A stretch of DNA of 19,314 nucleotides from Oxalobacteraceae bacterium (GCA_027485535.1 JAIXQV010000065.1:1-19314); one strand, 5' to 3'. Positions 1-8,486 are shown, counted from the first letter of the stretch. Program-made: numbers and translations. The notes: a model not told the origin generated them from the sequence alone.

Positions 1-1097
1 ACATTTTTTGTCATGGCGCCGACATCACTGTACTTGCCGCCGCCTAAATTGATGTACTGATTCGTAGAAAATCCGGATACATCCAAGGCATCGCTGCCTC
101 CTGCATACCATAATGTGACGATCGGATTGGTATTCTGGGAAAAATCGAACACACTTTTTCCAGCGGTCGAATTGAAGCCGTAGGTCGTATTGGTTTTTCG
201 GGTGTTGGTGTCAGCGCCGTAAATAGCTTGCGCAGCCGCTACGTCATACACCATTGGTGTTTGCGAATACTTCCAAGCGTTATCAGAGCCAATGTGATCG
301 GTTGTGCTTCCGTCCGCGTCTACGTCCCAATAGGACATCAACGAGTAAGCGCGTGTATCTTGTTCAAATTCTGCCGAAGCGGCATAAGAGATGTCCCCAG
401 CGCCGGCGTTGTAGGTGCCTGGGTGGCTGATGCCGATTGCATGGCCAATTTCATGCAAAACCGTCATCGGCCCATATCCGCCGAAGTAGAAGTCCGAGTC
501 TTGGTCGTGGGTCCACCATTGCGTCGCCATCCAGATTTCGGATCGACTCATTTTATAATTCGCCCCTGAGTACGAGTTGCTGCCGTTTGCAGCAACCCAC
601 TGCCATACTTTTGCGTAACTGCCGCCGCCGGTATTGTCAGACCAAGCCACTTGAATTTGGTTTTGTGATGCAGTTGTCTGCTCTACAAAATCTGGTGCGA
701 CGATGTCATTCCATAACTCAAACGCCTCTTTGACTGAAGCCTTTCTGGCAGTTGATACTGCACTAAATCCGGACAATTCGGACACGCTGTTTTGCAGCGG
801 AGTCGTAGGGGTTGAGTAGTTGATGACCGATGTTGGGCTCCAGCTAACCGTATAGGTCTCGGGGTTTCCACCCCATTGCGTTCTCAGTTGCTGGACAATC
901 TGATCTGTGGTGAAGACAGGTTTGGCGTTAGCGCCAATAAAACTGTCTGAAACAGTATCGCTAAAAAGTATTTTCCCGTTCTGAAATGTGAAGTAACTCC
1001 GCTTGGCATCCTGTTGAGACACGGGATCGCGTTCAGTGATTGGCCGTTGTCCTAAGCAAGCAGGGCACATGCAGGAATAGTTTGGAAGGTTATCCAT
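1..1097 (-). CDS. Serralysin-type zinc metalloprotease (M10B), C-terminus outside the window
   Basis: The minus-strand frame is open from ATG 1097 to the window edge (365 codons seen). It carries the serralysin zinc site HEIGHAIGISHPG, with ligands H215, H219 and H225 and catalytic E216, followed by the Met-turn SLMSYW (M254, with Y256 as the usual extra ligand). Family knowledge: serralysins are calcium-dependent secreted endopeptidases exported by PrtDEF-type type I systems through a C-terminal RTX region. The visible end (residues about 332-365) is the start of that region; the GGxGxD repeats would lie outside the window. There is no signal peptide, as expected. ATG 1097 is the first normal start after an in-frame TGA near 1174; a GAG about 7 bases upstream is a weak ribosome site. 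The N-terminus has three close cysteines (C9, C11, C14), odd for such a cargo. Its likely exporter is the secretion system encoded at 5401-10234. Confidence 0.9.
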   Translation of the reverse strand, partial: MDNLPNYSCMCPACLGQRPITERDPVSQQDAKRSYFTFQNGKILFSDTVSDSFIGANAKPVFTTDQIVQQLRTQWGGNPETYTVSWSPTSVINYSTPTTPLQNSVSELSGFSAVSTARKASVKEAFELWNDIVAPDFVEQTTASQNQIQVAWSDNTGGGSYAKVWQWVAANGSNSYSGANYKMSRSEIWMATQWWTHDQDSDFYFGGYGPMTVLHEIGHAIGISHPGTYNAGAGDISYAASAEFEQDTRAYSLMSYWDVDADGSTTDHIGSDNAWKYSQTPMVYDVAAAQAIYGADTNTRKTNTTYGFNSTAGKSVFDFSQNTNPIVTLWYAGGSDALDVSGFSTNQYINLGGGKYSDVGAMTKN

Positions 1098-1747
1098 GGG
1101 TCGCTCACAAGAACTGGGATTATTAAAATTTTTCTTAACGCTTGGCGCAAACTTCGCTCCAGCCTTGCTAGCTGCGCATCATCAATCCTGTATTCGGTGG
1201 TGATCTATGAATCGCCACTCATAAAATGAATAATGTTTGTTGCCGTGACAATCTCTGGCCTGTAGCTAGGCGTTACATCACGCCAATCAATAATGCGCAG
1301 TCAGCACTACGACGTTACGAACTTGCCTTGTAGAAATGCAAAATCAGCATATAACAGAATCAACACCATAAATTTATACACTTGGTATTGTTTGTTTTAT
1401 TATCAGTATTATTTATTGAGAGAATTTATGAGATTTGAATGAGCGAGCGTTAATGTTTTAAAAGTTGGTCCTTTTTATTTAATACTTGGTTTCAATGATG
1501 AATCTCGCCGTTAAGAAGTTAAGGAGCACGCTTGTTGTCAGTTAAATTTTCTATTCACCCTGATCCAGAGTCGCTTGTGCAAATTAGGTGACAATTTTCG
1601 GCAAAGCTTTTCCGCTTAATGCCGGCTAGTTATTGCCGGGTCGTCGCCGACATCGATTGCGTGCCGATTATTCGGCTAGTAGAGCGCGATGGCTCATTTC
1701 TTGCTCAATGACCGCTCAGCAGTCCTAACTATCATAAGGAGCTCGAA
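1098..1747. other. Long AT-rich intergenic region between divergent genes
   Basis: No convincing gene was found in these 650 bases. Reading frames are short on both strands, and the middle part (about 1330-1560) is much more AT-rich than the surrounding genes. It lies between the start of the metalloprotease (minus) and the start of the small gene at 1748 (plus), so it should hold both promoters and their control sites. I could not pick a promoter with good -35 and -10 boxes at normal spacing on either strand. Two short hairpins near its right end are listed separately. Confidence 0.6.
1622..1676 (+). promoter_or_regulatory. Pair of short hairpins in the leader of the small gene
   Basis: Two inverted repeats follow each other: CCGGC (1622-1626) with GCCGG (1635-1639), and GCCGA (1663-1667) with TCGGC (1672-1676) around the loop TTAT. 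The string CGGCTAGT occurs after the left arm of the first (1624-1630 region) and again after the second hairpin (from 1673). They end about 70 bases before the start codon at 1748, so they could be leader RNA structure or operators. The role is not known; the stems are only 5 bp. Confidence 0.3.
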
Positions 1748-2092
1748 ATGCTATCGAATAATCAAGCACTCTCAGGCAGTGCTGTAGGAAGCGCCGACCT
1801 TAAACTCGGTCAAAGATTTTTGCCGAAAATTCGTACGGGCACAGGGAGTGAGACAGCTACGGCCAACTCATTCGCTGACAATCTAAAGAACATCAAATCC
1901 AAGATTGCGACGCAAGACGTTTTTTCCGGATCAACAGGCTCGGCCTTACCAACCGATGTTAGGTGTGAATTGCCCAACCAGCCGCGCACCCCGGTGAATC
2001 CTGAACGTCCACCAGTTCCACGCTGTGGGCTGCCGGAAGTCACATTGAGCAACCTAAGCGCTCAAAAAGGATTCAAAGCTGTGAAGTCATAA
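1748..2092 (+). CDS. Small protein of unknown function with a Cys-flanked proline-rich segment
   Basis: I do not recognise this 114-residue protein. It is probably a real gene: the start ATG has the strong ribosome site AAGGAG at 1736-1741 with six bases between, the best such site in this part of the window. The N-terminal half is polar and rich in Ser, Gly, Ala and Asn (residues 1-65). Residues about 72-95 form a proline-rich stretch bracketed by two similar cysteine motifs, CELP and CGLP. There is no signal peptide, membrane segment or known catalytic motif. The gene stands alone, 650 bp from the divergent metalloprotease and convergent with the secretion operon. It could be a secreted or regulatory small protein; the sequence does not decide this. 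It is not like the signal-peptide-bearing serralysin inhibitors that sit beside some metalloprotease genes. Confidence 0.65.
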   Translation: MLSNNQALSGSAVGSADLKLGQRFLPKIRTGTGSETATANSFADNLKNIKSKIATQDVFSGSTGSALPTDVRCELPNQPRTPVNPERPPVPRCGLPEVTLSNLSAQKGFKAVKS

Positions 2093-2202
2093 TTCGTGAA
2101 GGCGACTTGTGGGGGCAGGCTAGCGTATTGCGGTGTGTAGCCGGTAAGACGAGTGCCTGCACCACGATCGCCGCGCTCGGCATCGTCGGCAGGCATCTTG
2201 GA

Positions 2203-2224
2203 GATAGAAAGCGCTGCTAGCGCT
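2203..2224 (-). terminator. Possible weak terminator of the secretion operon
   Basis: Beyond the stop of the glycosyltransferase (2253) lies a perfect 6-bp inverted repeat, AGCGCT at 2210-2215 and 2219-2224, with a 3-base loop. Read on the minus strand it is followed directly by TTTCTATCT. The stem is short and the T tract is interrupted, so it is a weak candidate. The rest of 2093-2252 shows no better hairpin with a T tract on either strand. Confidence 0.35.
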
Positions 2225-2252
2225 CAAGCTTCGCTAGAGGCTGTTTGACTGA

Positions 2253-3488
2253 TCAGCGGCTGTGTAATTGCTCAACCCAAGCAATCTGTCCGGGTAGACA
2301 CTGGGTTTTTAAGTCGTAGTGCGCGCGTGCGAAGGCGCGCGCATTCTCGCCGAGTTTTTTTCTCGTTTGGGAATCAGCGAGTAGTGCGCCGACGTGCTCG
2401 GCGAGTGCGTTCGCATCGAAAAAATCGACCAGCAGGCCCGTCTCGTTATGGCGGATGGCTTCGCGCAATGGCGCTGTATCGCTGGCGACAATCGCGCAGC
2501 CTGCGCTCATCGCCTCCAACAAACTCCAGGACAGGACGAAGGGGTAGGTCAGATACACATGAACCGTAGACAGCTGCAGTAGAGGTATGAATTGCTGATA
2601 CGGCAGGTTTCCGAGGAAGTGTACCCGCGCCCAATCAGCGTCACTTATCTGCGGTCTCACCTCATTGGCAAAAATCGTTTTCCATGTACTGTCACCGGCA
2701 GGCTTGGCACCATAGCTCACGCTATCACCGCCGACGATCAGTACTTGCGCATTCGGGCGTTGCCTTAACAGCGAGGGTAGCGCACGCATGAAGGTGTGAT
2801 AGCCGCGGTAGGGCTCCAAGTTACGATTTACAAAGGTAACTACCTCATCGTTCCTTGAGAGCGCGAGCCCATTGCCCAATGTGATCGTGACATCCGGATC
2901 GGGTCGCACAGCCTCGGTGTCGATGCCGTCATGCACAACCGTGATGCGATCGCGGAAAGGCAAAGGAAACGTACTCGCTTGCCAATGGGTAGGTGAGAGC
3001 CCCGCATCCGCGATATCGAAATGCAGCAGGTTATTCAGATTCTTCAGCCGCATGCGACAAGGCTCGGCGACATCAGTCACCGGGAACTCAGGATCAAAGC
3101 CGACATCCGTGCCATCCGCATGATAAAAAAACTCGCAGTAGATACCCAGCTTGGCTGCCGGCCATATCTCTTTAAGAAATAAGCTCTCGCCCCAGCCATG
3201 GTGCGCCACGATCACATCGGGATCAAAGCCTTGTTGTTTTAGCTTCAGGGCCGCACGAAAGCAAGCCTCACCTCGAATGGTTTTGGTTTCGAAGTCGCCC
3301 ACCCAAGGATGAATATTAGGTGTGCTGCCGCGCGAGGCGGTGTAGGGCACAAGCGTCACGCCGTGCCAGTTCTGTTGCTCGATTTTTTGCATCGTCATCG
3401 CGACCACGCGATGGCCACGTGCGGCAAGTGCCGGTGCGAGAAACTTAAACTGGCCTGGAAAATTTTGGTGAATAAACAGGATATTCAT
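2253..3488 (-). CDS. Family-4 glycosyltransferase (GT-B fold), last gene of the secretion operon
   Basis: This 411-residue protein is a cytoplasmic GT-B glycosyltransferase. The N-terminus (MNILFIHQNFPGQF) and the conserved region to about residue 170 fit the GT4-like N-terminal domain (Glyco_trans_4_3 type, from memory). Residues about 213-390 form the Glycos_transf_1 nucleotide-sugar domain, with an IVGG turn at 251-254 and the donor-site helix LLEAMSAG around E325. The first glutamate of the usual E-x7-E motif is not present (FVLSWSLLEAM). Its ATG overlaps the stop of the upstream RTX protease gene by four bases (ATGA), with only a poor ribosome site, so its translation is likely coupled to the protease. 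No other sugar gene lies in this operon. I infer it modifies a secreted protein or a cell-surface glycan; the donor and acceptor sugars cannot be read from the sequence. Confidence 0.88.
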   Translation of the reverse strand: MNILFIHQNFPGQFKFLAPALAARGHRVVAMTMQKIEQQNWHGVTLVPYTASRGSTPNIHPWVGDFETKTIRGEACFRAALKLKQQGFDPDVIVAHHGWGESLFLKEIWPAAKLGIYCEFFYHADGTDVGFDPEFPVTDVAEPCRMRLKNLNNLLHFDIADAGLSPTHWQASTFPLPFRDRITVVHDGIDTEAVRPDPDVTITLGNGLALSRNDEVVTFVNRNLEPYRGYHTFMRALPSLLRQRPNAQVLIVGGDSVSYGAKPAGDSTWKTIFANEVRPQISDADWARVHFLGNLPYQQFIPLLQLSTVHVYLTYPFVLSWSLLEAMSAGCAIVASDTAPLREAIRHNETGLLVDFFDANALAEHVGALLADSQTRKKLGENARAFARAHYDLKTQCLPGQIAWVEQLHSR

Positions 3489-4852
3489 GCCAACCCATAA
3501 GGCAAATAAACAATACCATCAGCAATCTGCGCTGCCACATTCGTCTGATTTTCAAGGGATTCAGAAAAATCAGCGAGTACCTTGCTGAAGGTTTTACTGG
3601 GATCATTCTGCATTTGGTTAATCCACCAGTTCAACCCCGTCGTGTCGGGCGTTCGGTCGAGGACGTTTTGATACAGTCGATTGATAAACACAGAAGGGCT
3701 CGGGCTGTTGCCATAGAGCTGACGAAATTCTGCGCTATCGACAAAACGTGCCGCGACCTCAACCACATTCATGCCGTTTTCCATCTGAGCTATCCAGTAG
3801 CCTAGGCCTTCCAGATCAGGGCTGCGATCAAATGCTGCCTTGTAGACACGGTAGGCCTTTGCGCTGTCACCGGCAACATCAGTAGAAACCCACCGATCTG
3901 AAAACTGTAATGTCTCTACCTCAGTCAATCGATCGGAACCGAGGCTGCGCTGTTGATCGGTAACACTCACTACCCCGTTACTGATCGAGACGCTAAAGCG
4001 GCTATATGCACCAAGGAATCGAACGGTATCGTCACCAGAGCCGCCATCAATCGTGTCATTACCTTGGCCGGCGTCGATCGTATCGTTACCAGCCGAAGCG
4101 AGGATACGATCATTACCAATAGAGCCAATCAATAAATCATCCTCAACGCTACCGCTGCCGTTTAGCAAACTATCGTTAGCGCTCATCGCACGACGTAATA
4201 GAGCCTCAGATAGCCCAATATCCGCCCACGTTGATCCATTGCGCGACCCGGCACTTTTTACGCCAATCACTGCACCATTCGATAGCAAGGGTCCGCCAGA
4301 GCTTCCCGGTCCCATGGAGGCGGCGGTTGAAACATACACCGCATCAATCGAATGGCGGTCAACCAACACGCTACCCTGCATCATGCCGCTTGATCCCGAT
4401 GGGTAGCCGACCTCGGTTGCGAGGATATCGTTTTTATCTTGGCTGAAGTCCAGCGCCAAGCTGCCAATACTGCGTAATTCGCGGGGTAAGCCGATCAGCG
4501 CAACATCGTACTGTGACTCATAGCGCCAAAATGTCTGGGGATCGTTGTCGGTAAAAATTTCCGGGTTATAGACAATCGACATGGGCGCGCCCGAGTCAAT
4601 CGCTATACCAGGCGATTCAATGAGATTACGTGCGCTGTTGTAATCAGCGCCAAAATAAAAACGGAAACGGGTAGCGAAGCCGCCGTAGGTTGGATCAAAC
4701 ACGCAATGACCGGCGGTGAGTACATCATTGCTGCCAACAAGTGCGCAGGTGCCGATACTGATGCGTCCATCTGGCCACGTCGTTTCCAGCATGCCGACCA
4801 TGGCATAAGGCGCTGCAGCACGTTGCGTTGAGTTGACTTCGACAATCGCCAT
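3485..4852 (-). CDS. Secreted RTX serine protease: trypsin/V8-like domain, RTX repeats and DUF4214
   Basis: The 455-residue protein starts with a chymotrypsin-fold protease domain (about 13-225) with a full catalytic triad: H49 in LTAGHC, D116 in YDVALIGL and S185 in GSSGGP. Residues about 243-278 are four degenerate RTX calcium-binding nonapeptides (such as AGQGNDTID and GGSGDDTV). A linker ending TLQFSDRW follows, then a DUF4214 domain (about 330-445) made of two similar halves beginning AYRVYKAAFDRSPD and INRLYQNVLDRTPD. There is no N-terminal signal peptide and no clear propeptide, which fits export by the type I system encoded just upstream in the operon. The C-terminal 220 residues closely match the protein at 11059-12084. 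An AGAGG-type ribosome site lies about 10 bases before the ATG. Being in the same operon as its pump makes it a likely dedicated cargo. The substrate is unknown. Confidence 0.92.
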   Translation of the reverse strand: MAIVEVNSTQRAAAPYAMVGMLETTWPDGRISIGTCALVGSNDVLTAGHCVFDPTYGGFATRFRFYFGADYNSARNLIESPGIAIDSGAPMSIVYNPEIFTDNDPQTFWRYESQYDVALIGLPRELRSIGSLALDFSQDKNDILATEVGYPSGSSGMMQGSVLVDRHSIDAVYVSTAASMGPGSSGGPLLSNGAVIGVKSAGSRNGSTWADIGLSEALLRRAMSANDSLLNGSGSVEDDLLIGSIGNDRILASAGNDTIDAGQGNDTIDGGSGDDTVRFLGAYSRFSVSISNGVVSVTDQQRSLGSDRLTEVETLQFSDRWVSTDVAGDSAKAYRVYKAAFDRSPDLEGLGYWIAQMENGMNVVEVAARFVDSAEFRQLYGNSPSPSVFINRLYQNVLDRTPDTTGLNWWINQMQNDPSKTFSKVLADFSESLENQTNVAAQIADGIVYLPYGLA

Positions 4853-4871
4853 CTCGTCTCGCCTCTGTCAC

Positions 4872-5387
4872 TCAGTGTAATGGTCGTGCATTACGCTCTG
4901 CGCCAGTCACTTCGGCGGCGGCTTCATTCATCCATGCGGGCCAATCATCCAGCGGCCACTCGGCACGCACGAACATATTGCGCAAGATGTGCAGATACTG
5001 ACGCAACTGAACCGAATCAAGTGCCAACTCAGCTATCTCACCGTCAGGAATCGGAAGCTGCAGTAGCACGCCCTTGGGCTTACGTTGCAGATCGAGTGTG
5101 GTGACCAGCAGCGGTGCAGCATCCGTCGTCTGCACGACAGCGCTCGGCTCAAACTTCATTAACGCCGAGGTCTGACGGAAGGCTTGCATCAGTTCGCGGT
5201 CACTCGTAGCGGGTGTCGGCGTGACATTCTCCAAGTAGGCCAACAGCGCTTTCACCAAGGCGCGGCTCATGCGCAGTGTCAGCCAAAACGTCACGACGGT
5301 ACCGCTTTGATCCTGCGCGCGTAGCAGAATGCGATCTTCTGCCGCGACATAGTCCAGCGTGAGTTTCTCGAGTTTCATCGTCGGCAC
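4872..5387 (-). CDS. Unknown 171-residue cytoplasmic protein of the secretion operon
   Basis: I do not recognise the family. The gene lies 13 bases after the adaptor gene and 19 bases before the RTX protease gene, so it is clearly part of the operon. The protein has no signal peptide or membrane segment and should be cytoplasmic. The N-terminal third reads as beta strands (MKLEKLTLDYVAAEDRILL, then TVVTFWLTL) followed by a helix (SRALVKALLAYLEN). The C-terminal third has a helical, tryptophan-rich stretch (RAEWPLDDWPAWMNEAA). The start could be GTG 5387 or ATG 5378; neither has a good ribosome site, and I keep the longer form with low certainty. From its place between pump and cargo, a chaperone, adaptor or modifying factor for the cargo is possible, but this is context only. 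Confidence 0.75.
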   Translation of the reverse strand: MPTMKLEKLTLDYVAAEDRILLRAQDQSGTVVTFWLTLRMSRALVKALLAYLENVTPTPATSDRELMQAFRQTSALMKFEPSAVVQTTDAAPLLVTTLDLQRKPKGVLLQLPIPDGEIAELALDSVQLRQYLHILRNMFVRAEWPLDDWPAWMNEAAAEVTGAERNARPLH

Positions 5388-5400
5388 GGCGCGCGCTGCA

Positions 5401-6783
5401 TCATTCTTCTTTCAACGATGCCGCAATACGCTTGGTCAGCGGATGTAGGAGGTAGGTCAGCAGAGAACGCTCACCGGTTTTGATGAGCACTTCTGCCTGC
5501 ATACCGGGTTGAAGATTGCGCTCGCCGAGCTGCTTGATGCCTTCTGGCGTCAGTTCAACCCGCGCCAGATAGTAAGACATCACGCCCGCCGGGGTTTGCT
5601 CTGACAGCACATCGCCCGAGATAGTTTTAACCACAGCATCCACCACCAGTTGCGGTGAGTGGGCGAATGCAGAGAACCGTACATTCGTCATATCACCCGG
5701 GCGCACACGATCAATCACATGGGTGGGTATCTTGGCCTCAAGCAGCACGCCTTCCTCGGCCGGCACCACATCCATCAGTTTCTGGCCAGCAGATACCACG
5801 CTGCCATTGGTAATCGACAGGCCGATCACTTGGCCATCGACCGGTGCCTTCAGTTGCACGCGGCGCAGTTCGGCGCCCAACGCGGTGGTGCGCTCACGCA
5901 AGCCTTGTAGCTCGCGTCGTGCATCGGCTAGCTGCGACGATGCATCGCGGCGGTATTCTTCGCGCCGCTGCTGCATGCGCATTTTCATTTCAGCGATAGA
6001 GCGTTGCACCCGTTGGCGGTTACCTTCCAGGTCGGCCATCACCGCGCTCAACTCCGCTTGCCCTTGTTCCAGTTGCAGCGCCTGATTACGGGGCGCATAG
6101 CCTTCTGCGGCGAGATCGCTGATACTTTTCAGCTGCTCCGATTGCTTTGCGCCTTGCACTTTGCGGCTTTCAAGCGAGCGGGTAATGCCGACCAGCTGTG
6201 CTTCCAAACCGGCGATATTTTCACTTATTGCAGAGAGGTCACTGCGTAACGCATTGCGGCGCGCCTCGAACAACTGTGTTTGGGTTTGTAGATGTTGCTG
6301 TGCCGCCGGATCAGTCACCGCATTCGTCAAGTCAGGATGGAAGCTGATTCGGTCTGCGCCGGCCAGCTCAGTCATGGTACGTCCCTCAAGTGCGCGCACG
6401 GCAAGGTAGGTGTGGTGCACCTGTTCATAGCTGGCGCGTGCAGTGGCATCATTCAGCACCGCCAGCACTTCACCCGCTTTTACGCGCGAACCTTCTTTCA
6501 CCAACAAGCGCTCGATCGTGCCACCGCTGGGATGCTGAATCGGTTTGCGCTTGGTATCAATCGTCACCGTGGCGCCTGCCGGTACGCCTTCATCGAGTGG
6601 CGCCATGCCGGCCCACAACAAGAAGCCACCGAAGCCAACCACGATCGCCAGAAAACCATTGCGGATCGTGGCGCGGGTATCGGTAGGGAGTTCCAGATCG
6701 TCGACATCCGTGATGTCGCTGGCATTCCGTGCTTTGGCCGGAAGGCGAGCCTCAAATGAGCGGGGTGCAGGAGCAATGTTCAT
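5401..6783 (-). CDS. Type I secretion membrane-fusion adaptor, HlyD family (PrtE-like)
   Basis: This 460-residue protein is the periplasmic adaptor linking the ABC pump to the TolC-type channel. A cytoplasmic N-terminus of about 42 residues is followed by one membrane helix (about 43-62) and then the first half of a lipoyl-like domain (HPSGGTIERLLVKEGSRV, about 84-101). A long alpha-helical coiled-coil hairpin spans about 115-310, the second lipoyl half follows (APVDGQVIGLSITNGSVV), and the C-terminus carries the family signature LQPGMQAEVLIKTGERSLL (about 424-442). Length and order are normal for HlyD/PrtE proteins. It follows the second ABC gene with only two bases between stop and start, and has no ribosome site of its own, which suggests coupled translation. 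Confidence 0.95.
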   Translation of the reverse strand: MNIAPAPRSFEARLPAKARNASDITDVDDLELPTDTRATIRNGFLAIVVGFGGFLLWAGMAPLDEGVPAGATVTIDTKRKPIQHPSGGTIERLLVKEGSRVKAGEVLAVLNDATARASYEQVHHTYLAVRALEGRTMTELAGADRISFHPDLTNAVTDPAAQQHLQTQTQLFEARRNALRSDLSAISENIAGLEAQLVGITRSLESRKVQGAKQSEQLKSISDLAAEGYAPRNQALQLEQGQAELSAVMADLEGNRQRVQRSIAEMKMRMQQRREEYRRDASSQLADARRELQGLRERTTALGAELRRVQLKAPVDGQVIGLSITNGSVVSAGQKLMDVVPAEEGVLLEAKIPTHVIDRVRPGDMTNVRFSAFAHSPQLVVDAVVKTISGDVLSEQTPAGVMSYYLARVELTPEGIKQLGERNLQPGMQAEVLIKTGERSLLTYLLHPLTKRIAASLKEE

Positions 6784-6785
6784 AG

Positions 6786-8486
6786 TCAGGCGGTTCTCGG
6801 TTGGGGAAGGGTGTCAGGCCGCGCAGCGGCTTCCATGACACCGAATTGGGCGACGCTGCCGTTGTTCAGCACCAATACGCGATCGGCCAGCGCCAACAAA
6901 TTACGTTGATGCAGCACCATAAAAACGGTTTTACCGGCTTGCTTCAGCTCGGCGATCGCTTTCATGAGCGCCACCTCGCCAACATCATCCAAGTTGGCAT
7001 TCGGCTCATCCAGGACCACCAAATCTGGCATGCCGTACAGCGCACGTGCCAGCGCGAGGCGCTGACGCTGACCGCCGGAGAGAAGGCCACCGGCTTGACC
7101 CAACGGTGTGTCATAGCCTTGCGGCAGATGCTGAATCATGTCGTGAATGCCAGCACGTTTTGCGGCGTTAATCACTTCATCGGAATCGATCTCACCGAAG
7201 CGGCAAATGTTCTCGGCCACGCTACCTTCCAGTAGCTCGATGTCTTGGGGCAGGTAGCCAATATGCGGGCCGAGGCGATCGCGATCCCACTTGCTGATAT
7301 CAATACCATCCAGCAGCATCTGACCGCTGGTTTTGGGCCACACACCAAGCAAGCAGCGCGCTAAGGTCGATTTACCCGCGCCAGAGGGGCCAACGATGCC
7401 CACTACCTCACCGGGGCGGAACTCGATAGTGAGGCCCTTCAAAATTTTCGTGTCCGAGCCAGGCGCCATAGCCACGAGCTGTCGCAGTTCGACCTGCCCG
7501 GTCACATGCTCAGCGCTGTGGAAGCGCCCGCCGTCCGGATAATCGCTGATCACTTGGTCCAAGCGCGAATAGGCCTGACGCGCCTCAATAAACTGTTTCC
7601 AAGTACCGACCAGACTGCTGATCGGGCGCAGGGCATTCGACATCAGCGCATTCGAGGCAATCATGGCGCCCAAGGAAATCTCGCCACGAATCGCCAGCCA
7701 GGCACCAAGCGCCAGAATCAATGACTGCTGGCTGTACTGCATGAATTTCCCGAGTGCCTGAATGCGGTGTTGCTGCCCATGCGATTGCTCACGGCGATGA
7801 AACTGTGTGGCGACCAGTCCGATCCAGCGCCGACGCAAATTCGGCAGCATACCCATCGACTCCACCGCTTCGGCGTGCCGCAGCTTGCCACCCAAATAGC
7901 TATTGGCTTGCAACTCGCTATCGCTGGCACGCTCATGCAGCGAAGAAGTGAATAAATGGCTACCAACGGCGAGCGCAATCAGCAGCAGTGTGAAGACGAT
8001 CCCGGCCCAACCCAGCAGGGGGTGCATCATGAACAGTACCGCTAGGTATATCGGCATCCAGGGCAAGTCGAAGAACGTGAAGATGCCGTTACCCGTCAAA
8101 AATTGACGAAGGTTGGTGAGATCAGAAAACGCCCGAGTTGCGCTGGCACCATCTTGTGCCAGATGCGCAGAAAAGCTGGCATCAAACACACGCGCATTCA
8201 GTGCCTCATCAAAACGCACACCGGCGCGCACAAGCAAGCGGCTACGAACAAGTTCTGCAATCGCCATCACGGCAGTAAACAGCACCATCACCAGCGTGAC
8301 GGCAATCAGCGTGACTTCACTCTGACTCAGCATCACCCGATCGAATACTTGCAGCATGTAAAGCGTTGGGGTCAGCATCAGCAGGTTGGCAACCAGACTG
8401 AACAAGCCCACCCACAAAAACTCTTTACGGAACGTCCACAGCCCGCGGCCCAGCTCGCTGCGGTTCAGAGATCGAATCAGATTCAT
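6786..8486 (-). CDS. Type I secretion ABC permease/ATPase, PrtD family (second of two)
   Basis: The 566-residue protein has an N-terminal transmembrane domain (about 20-300, hydrophobic helices near 24-46, 58-80, 137-175 and 255-280) and a C-terminal ATPase. ATPase motifs are complete: Walker A GPSGAGKS (K372), Q-loop Q414, signature LSGGQ (469-473), Walker B ending LDEP (D493, E494) and H-loop H526. It lacks the extra N-terminal peptidase-like domain of HlyB-type pumps, which fits the PrtD type that exports metalloproteases. Its start is well marked: AGGAGGT at 8492-8498, five bases before the ATG, inside the end of the upstream ABC gene, with a 4-base ATGA overlap. It moves unfolded C-terminally tagged cargo across the inner membrane, alone or as a partner of the upstream ABC protein. 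Confidence 0.95.
   Translation of the reverse strand: MNLIRSLNRSELGRGLWTFRKEFLWVGLFSLVANLLMLTPTLYMLQVFDRVMLSQSEVTLIAVTLVMVLFTAVMAIAELVRSRLLVRAGVRFDEALNARVFDASFSAHLAQDGASATRAFSDLTNLRQFLTGNGIFTFFDLPWMPIYLAVLFMMHPLLGWAGIVFTLLLIALAVGSHLFTSSLHERASDSELQANSYLGGKLRHAEAVESMGMLPNLRRRWIGLVATQFHRREQSHGQQHRIQALGKFMQYSQQSLILALGAWLAIRGEISLGAMIASNALMSNALRPISSLVGTWKQFIEARQAYSRLDQVISDYPDGGRFHSAEHVTGQVELRQLVAMAPGSDTKILKGLTIEFRPGEVVGIVGPSGAGKSTLARCLLGVWPKTSGQMLLDGIDISKWDRDRLGPHIGYLPQDIELLEGSVAENICRFGEIDSDEVINAAKRAGIHDMIQHLPQGYDTPLGQAGGLLSGGQRQRLALARALYGMPDLVVLDEPNANLDDVGEVALMKAIAELKQAGKTVFMVLHQRNLLALADRVLVLNNGSVAQFGVMEAAARPDTLPQPRTA

Noticed and set aside
1321..1380. Tiny minus-strand frame of about 20 codons in the AT-rich region
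   Set aside because: No ribosome site and no conserved feature; such frames are expected by chance in AT-rich DNA.
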